Below are positions 60,388-64,000 of a DNA stretch of 64,000 bases, one piece after another (within the stretch, counting starts at the first letter, position 1; each line of letters starts with the position of its first letter). Position numbers and translations under genes: made by a program. This DNA comes from Providencia rettgeri (lineage in GTDB: Bacteria > Pseudomonadota > Gammaproteobacteria > Enterobacterales > Enterobacteriaceae): assembly GCF_001874625.1 (NCBI RefSeq), contig NZ_CP017671.1, positions 1,364,001 to 1,428,000 on the forward strand, given 5' to 3'. The notes under the pieces are model-generated. The model worked only from the letters and a program-made list of their open reading frames with translations, was not told the origin of the DNA and made no database searches.

Positions 60388-61350
60388 ATGAGTCTAAAAC
60401 AAACTCTTTGCGTTTACGATTTAATCGATAGCGCTAGTGTTAGGGGTGAAGACATTGTTGCATTATTCCAGGGTTTCCCACAAATTAATGTCACGTCTAA
60501 AACAGTCAAGGATCTTAAAGGTCAAAGTGATTTTGTCCGTATTCATATTCCTGGCACACAAGGTAAATCACAAGGTAAAGATGCTCCAACACTGGGGATT
60601 ATCGGCCGCTTAGGTGGTATTGGTGCTAGGCCATCTCGAATTGGTGTTGTTTCTGATGCTGATGGTGCCATAGCTGCAGTTGCGGCAGGTCTTAAGTTAG
60701 CAGAAATGCATGAAAAGGGGGACAAACTGGCAGGGGATGTGATTATCACAACTCATATTTGCCCTAATGCCCCAACGCGCCCTCATACACCTGTTGATTT
60801 TATGGATTCTCCCCTTGAAGATGCGACGATGAATCAGCATGAAGCAATTCCTGGGGCGGATGCAATTTTGTCGGTAGATACGACAAAAGGAAACCGTTTA
60901 CTGAACCACAAGGGGTATGCGTTATCCCCTACAGTAAAAAGTGGTTATATCCTGCCTGTGTCTGAAGATTTGATCCGCTTAATGGAGTGGAGTAGTGGGC
61001 AAAAGGCAGTCACGTTCCCGTTATCTATTCAAGACATAACGCCTTACGGCAATGGCCTTCATCATATTAATAGTATTTTACAACCTGCGGTGTCAACATC
61101 AGCTCCTGTTGTTGGTGTGGCCATTTGCTCAGATACCGTCGTACCGGGTTGCTCCACAGGGGCTAGCCATGAAGTTGATATTGCGGCGGCTGTAAAATTT
61201 ATGATTGAAGTTGCAAAAGCGTTTACAGAAAACCAATGTAAGTTTTATGACGTTGAACAATATGCATTATTAACGTCATTGTATGGTGATATGTCCCATC
61301 TGCAAACAGCGGGTGGTTGTGCGGCTAAAAAACCATTATCTGATAGTTAA
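60388..61350 (+). CDS. DUF1177 family protein
   Basis: This 320-residue protein fits the DUF1177 family, whose function is unknown. It has no signal peptide. Notable conserved-looking segments are IGRLGGIGARPSRIGVVSDADGA, a TTHICPNAPTRPH motif rich in potential metal ligands, and GVAICSDTVVPGCSTGASHEVD. The Asp/His/Glu pattern and the overall feel resemble co-catalytic metallohydrolases of the M20/M42 type, but this is only an inference. It is 250 nt downstream of the IclR gene behind a structured leader, so it may be controlled separately although it belongs to the same inserted cluster. GAAGGAAA lies 6 nt upstream of the ATG. Confidence 0.8.
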   Translation: MSLKQTLCVYDLIDSASVRGEDIVALFQGFPQINVTSKTVKDLKGQSDFVRIHIPGTQGKSQGKDAPTLGIIGRLGGIGARPSRIGVVSDADGAIAAVAAGLKLAEMHEKGDKLAGDVIITTHICPNAPTRPHTPVDFMDSPLEDATMNQHEAIPGADAILSVDTTKGNRLLNHKGYALSPTVKSGYILPVSEDLIRLMEWSSGQKAVTFPLSIQDITPYGNGLHHINSILQPAVSTSAPVVGVAICSDTVVPGCSTGASHEVDIAAAVKFMIEVAKAFTENQCKFYDVEQYALLTSLYGDMSHLQTAGGCAAKKPLSDS

Positions 61351-61362
61351 GTTATAAATAGC

Positions 61363-61410
61363 CACAGTTAATTATTGACGTCATCAATGATATTGAAATA
61401 ATTAACTGTG
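61363..61410. terminator. Long hairpin between the DUF1177 gene and cspD
   Basis: CACAGTTAATTATT and AATAATTAACTGTG are perfect 14-bp arms around a 20-nt loop, between convergent stops. The T-tract is weak, so termination strength is uncertain. Confidence 0.55.
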
Positions 61411-61444
61411 CTCTATTGCACAAAGTGTTAAATTGTACAACGTA

Positions 61445-61687
61445 TTAATTTGATTCAGTATTATCAGGAAGAGTACTCTCAACTTCAATTGGAATAATCA
61501 GATCCGCATGATTACCTTTTGGCCCAGTCGTTACGCTAAATTGCACTTTTTGACCTGCTTTTAAAGTCCGATAACCATCCATTTTAATGCAGGAATAATG
61601 AGCAAAAATATCTTCTCCGCCATCAGCCGGGCAAATAAAACCAAAGCCTTTTGCGTTATTGAACCACTTAACGATACCCGTCTCCAT
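61445..61687 (-). CDS. cspD: Cold-shock-like protein CspD
   Basis: This 80-residue cold-shock-domain protein (E. coli CspD 74) has the RNP1 motif KGFGFI and RNP2-like DIFAHYS. The [10 protein letters not shown] segment is characteristic of CspD rather than CspA. CspD inhibits replication by binding single-stranded DNA and is induced in stationary phase. AAAGGA precedes the ATG. It is divergent from clpS, as in E. coli. Confidence 0.95.
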   Translation of the reverse strand: METGIVKWFNNAKGFGFICPADGGEDIFAHYSCIKMDGYRTLKAGQKVQFSVTTGPKGNHADLIIPIEVESTLPDNTESN

Positions 61688-62087
61688 ATTTTATCCTTTA
61701 GGTTTGCAAATAGTGTTTTACAGACATGTATAAAATACACACAACAACTAAGTATAAATACTCTGTTGATTGCTCGTAAAACATACTGTAGTAAATTGCC
61801 TTATAAGGTCAAGAGGCGAGTCTCAGTAATTATGGTAAAGTGTTAAGAATTCGATAAGCATTGACGGCTATTTTCTGTGATATTTGATATGGCTCACAGA
61901 TTGCAAATCATAGAAGTGAGGGCGATTGCCATGCTACACTGTGGTTTATAGTACATATGATAAAAAATGACATACTAATCTAACCGTATAGTTTGATGGC
62001 ATTATCAACTTGATTGGTGAAATCGTTGATAATAAAGACTATGCTAAAATTGAAATTTAACATTTAGTAAGACTGAGCAAGAAAGTA
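61688..62087. other. Divergent cspD/clpS promoter region
   Basis: This 400-bp stretch has no gene. A perfect 9-bp inverted repeat, ATTATCAAC/GTTGATAAT (62001-62009 and 62025-62033), lies just upstream of an extended -10-like TGCTAAAAT at 62042-62050 that could serve clpS. Confidence 0.45.
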
Positions 62088-62408
62088 ATGAGCGATTTTC
62101 TGGGCACATTTAAAACAGACGTCATTTTTAAAGATGAAGTAGAGCAAACCTTACAGCCACCATCGATGTATAAGGTATTATTAAATAATGACGATTATAC
62201 TCCGATGGATTTTGTTGTCGAAGTGTTACAAAAATACTTTTCTTTTGATGAAGAACGCGCTACACAGATAATGTTAGATGTCCATATTCAAGGAAAGGGA
62301 GTTTGTGGAATTTTTACCGCAGAGGTTGCTGAAACAAAAGCGGCGCAAGTCAATACTTTTGCTCGTGAACATGAGTACCCTTTGCTTTGCACTATAGAGA
62401 AAGTTTGA
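62088..62408 (+). CDS. clpS: ATP-dependent Clp protease adaptor ClpS
   Basis: This 106-residue protein, the E. coli length, delivers N-degron substrates to ClpAP. The hydrophobic pocket region [19 protein letters not shown] and the [18 protein letters not shown] segment are intact. The flexible N-terminal arm that enters ClpA is present. It precedes clpA by 30 nt in the same direction. Confidence 0.98.
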   Translation: MSDFLGTFKTDVIFKDEVEQTLQPPSMYKVLLNNDDYTPMDFVVEVLQKYFSFDEERATQIMLDVHIQGKGVCGIFTAEVAETKAAQVNTFAREHEYPLLCTIEKV

Positions 62409-62438
62409 CTGGTTTAATATCAATTTTGGGAGGTGCTT

Positions 62439-64000
62439 ATGCTCAATCAAGAACTGGAGCTTAGTTTAAATGTAGCTTTTACAAAAGCGAAAGATAGCCG
62501 CCATGAGTTTATGACAGTAGAGCACCTATTGCTGGCGTTATTGAGTAATATCTCTGCGCGCGAAGCTCTAGATGCTTGCAAGGTTGATCTTGTCGCGCTG
62601 CGCCAAGAACTGGAACACTTCATCGCGCAAACTACACCTTTGTTACCCGAAAATGATAACAGAGACACCCAACCTACTCTGAGTTTTCAACGTGTATTAC
62701 AGCGAGCTGTTTTTCATGTGCAGTCATCTGGGCGCAACGAGGTCAGTGGTGCGAATGTCTTAGTCGCTATTTTTAGTGAACAAGAATCTCAAGCGGCATA
62801 CTTATTGCGTAAGCATGATGTCAGTCGCTTAGATGTCGTCAATTATATCTCTCATGGCACAGTAAAAGGTGAGGGGCCTTCATCTGAACAAGATATTTCC
62901 CCGAGTAGTACTCCAAATGAAGAACAGCCGGTCTCAGAAGACCATATGGACAACTTCACGACTAACCTGAACCAGCAGGCTAAAAAAGGGAATATCGACC
63001 CACTGGTGGGACGGCAGGCAGAATTAGAGCGTACGATCCAAGTGCTATGTCGCCGCCGTAAAAATAACCCACTATTAGTCGGGGAGTCTGGCGTTGGTAA
63101 AACAGCAATTGCAGAGGGCTTAGCGTGGCGTATTGAGCAAGACGATGTCCCAGAAGTGATGAAAGGTTGCACTATTTATTCATTAGATATTGGCTCATTA
63201 TTAGCGGGCACCAAATACCGCGGGGACTTTGAGAAACGCTTTAAAGCGCTGCTAAAAATGCTAGAAAAAGACCCGAAGAGTATTTTATTTATCGATGAAA
63301 TACATACGATTATCGGTGCGGGTGCTGCATCCGGTGGCCAAGTTGACGCCGCTAATTTGATTAAGCCTTTGCTATCAGGTGGGCGTATTCGAGTCATTGG
63401 CTCAACGACATATCAAGAGTTTAGTAGTATTTTCGAGAAAGATAGGGCGTTAGCGCGTCGTTTTCAAAAAATTGATATTGTTGAACCTACACCAGAAGAA
63501 ACTATTCGTATCATCACTGGGTTAAAGCCTAAGTATGAAGCGCATCATGATGTGCGTTATACCGCTAAAGCTATCCAAGCTGCTGTGGATTTATCTATTA
63601 AATACATCACAGACAGGCACCTACCAGATAAAGCAATTGATGTTATTGATGAAGCTGGAGCCCGTACGCGGCTTATTGCACCAAGTAAGCGTAAAAAAAC
63701 CATTGGTGTACCTGAAATAGAAACCGTGGTGGCACGTATTGCACGTATCCCAGAAAAAACGGTTTCATCGAGTGATAAAGACAAACTGAAAACCCTTGAT
63801 TCGCGTTTGAAAATGCTCGTATTTGGCCAAGACAATGCGATCAATGCATTATCGGAAGCCATTAAAATGAATCGAGCAGGTTTAGGGGTAGACAATAAAC
63901 CTGTTGGCTCGTTTTTATTTGCAGGTCCAACTGGGGTTGGTAAAACAGAAGTCACCGTTCAGTTAGCTAAAGCACTAGATATCAAACTATTACGATTTGA
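62439..64000 (+). CDS. clpA: ATP-dependent Clp protease ATPase subunit ClpA (truncated by the window edge)
   Basis: The first 520 codons of this AAA+ unfoldase are present, and the reading frame is open to the last base. The ATG at 62439 has GGGAGG upstream. The N-domain (about 1-140) docks ClpS. The D1 ATPase has Walker A GESGVGKT near 215-222 and Walker B ILFIDEIHT. The start of D2 is seen, with its Walker A GPTGVGKT close to the end. It works with ClpP, which is not in this window. Confidence 0.97.
   Translation, partial: MLNQELELSLNVAFTKAKDSRHEFMTVEHLLLALLSNISAREALDACKVDLVALRQELEHFIAQTTPLLPENDNRDTQPTLSFQRVLQRAVFHVQSSGRNEVSGANVLVAIFSEQESQAAYLLRKHDVSRLDVVNYISHGTVKGEGPSSEQDISPSSTPNEEQPVSEDHMDNFTTNLNQQAKKGNIDPLVGRQAELERTIQVLCRRRKNNPLLVGESGVGKTAIAEGLAWRIEQDDVPEVMKGCTIYSLDIGSLLAGTKYRGDFEKRFKALLKMLEKDPKSILFIDEIHTIIGAGAASGGQVDAANLIKPLLSGGRIRVIGSTTYQEFSSIFEKDRALARRFQKIDIVEPTPEETIRIITGLKPKYEAHHDVRYTAKAIQAAVDLSIKYITDRHLPDKAIDVIDEAGARTRLIAPSKRKKTIGVPEIETVVARIARIPEKTVSSSDKDKLKTLDSRLKMLVFGQDNAINALSEAIKMNRAGLGVDNKPVGSFLFAGPTGVGKTEVTVQLAKALDIKLLRF

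Noticed and set aside
62439-64000. Frameshift or pseudogene in clpA
   Set aside because: The frame is open without interruption from the ATG to the last base; the gene is only cut by the window edge.

Overview
The window is a contiguous stretch of an enterobacterial chromosome. The low GC content, the E. coli-like gene blocks (cdd/yohJK, metG/mrp, udk-dcd-asmA-yegH, gnd, his operon-yeeZ, grxA-ybjC-ybjN-rlmC-art-ybjT-lysO-ybjD-macAB-cspD-clpS-clpA) and the particular insertions between them suggest Morganellaceae, most likely Providencia. This is inferred from protein resemblance and gene order, not from a search.

Layout. 1-2.6 kb: an AT-rich accessory patch with two related proteins of unknown function flanking an exported four-cysteine protein. 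2.7-18 kb: housekeeping genes (cdd, yohKJ, metG, mrp/apbC, lemA plus an M48 peptidase, udk, dcd, asmA, yegH, gnd), interrupted by a small effector-like minus-strand gene at 14 kb. 18-27.7 kb: an accessory island with a Bcr/CflA-type MFS exporter, a StcE-like M66 metalloprotease, a CatB-like acetyltransferase with an apparent attenuation leader, yeaK, a TonB-dependent siderophore receptor and an orphan iron-type binding protein. 27.7-35 kb: the complete hisGDCBHAFI operon on the minus strand, with its hisL leader peptide (six consecutive His) and attenuator. 35-43 kb: yeeZ, a glutathione S-transferase, dacC, sdaCB, ybjG and yjbQ. 43-64 kb: the rybB small RNA with a sigmaE-type promoter, grxA, ybjC, ybjN, rlmC, artPIQM, ybjT, lysO, ybjD, macAB, an inserted cluster, cspD, clpS and a truncated clpA.

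The most interesting items are: (1) the insertion between macB and cspD, which holds an NCS1 permease, a nitrilase-family hydrolase, an IclR regulator and a DUF1177 protein. It carries two near-identical GTTCC-N7-GGAAC operators in front of the permease and a multi-hairpin leader before the DUF1177 gene, so it looks like an uncharacterised catabolic regulon. (2) A leader ORF and three overlapping hairpins in front of the CatB-like acetyltransferase, which have the layout of translational attenuation. (3) rybB, a small RNA with its promoter, too small for ORF-based annotation. (4) An M66 protease with no signal peptide, three internal repeats and Asp where the third zinc-ligand His is expected. 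(5) A small Ser/Asn/Gln-rich protein carrying a PP1-docking-like KKVRF motif.

No tRNA, rRNA, CRISPR array, IS element or prophage was recognised. Start codons were moved from the longest ORF to internal ATGs wherever a Shine-Dalgarno sequence and family length agreed (lemA, dcd, gnd, the M66 protease, the binding protein, hisH, hisG, yeeZ, grxA, ybjN, artP, ybjT, macB).
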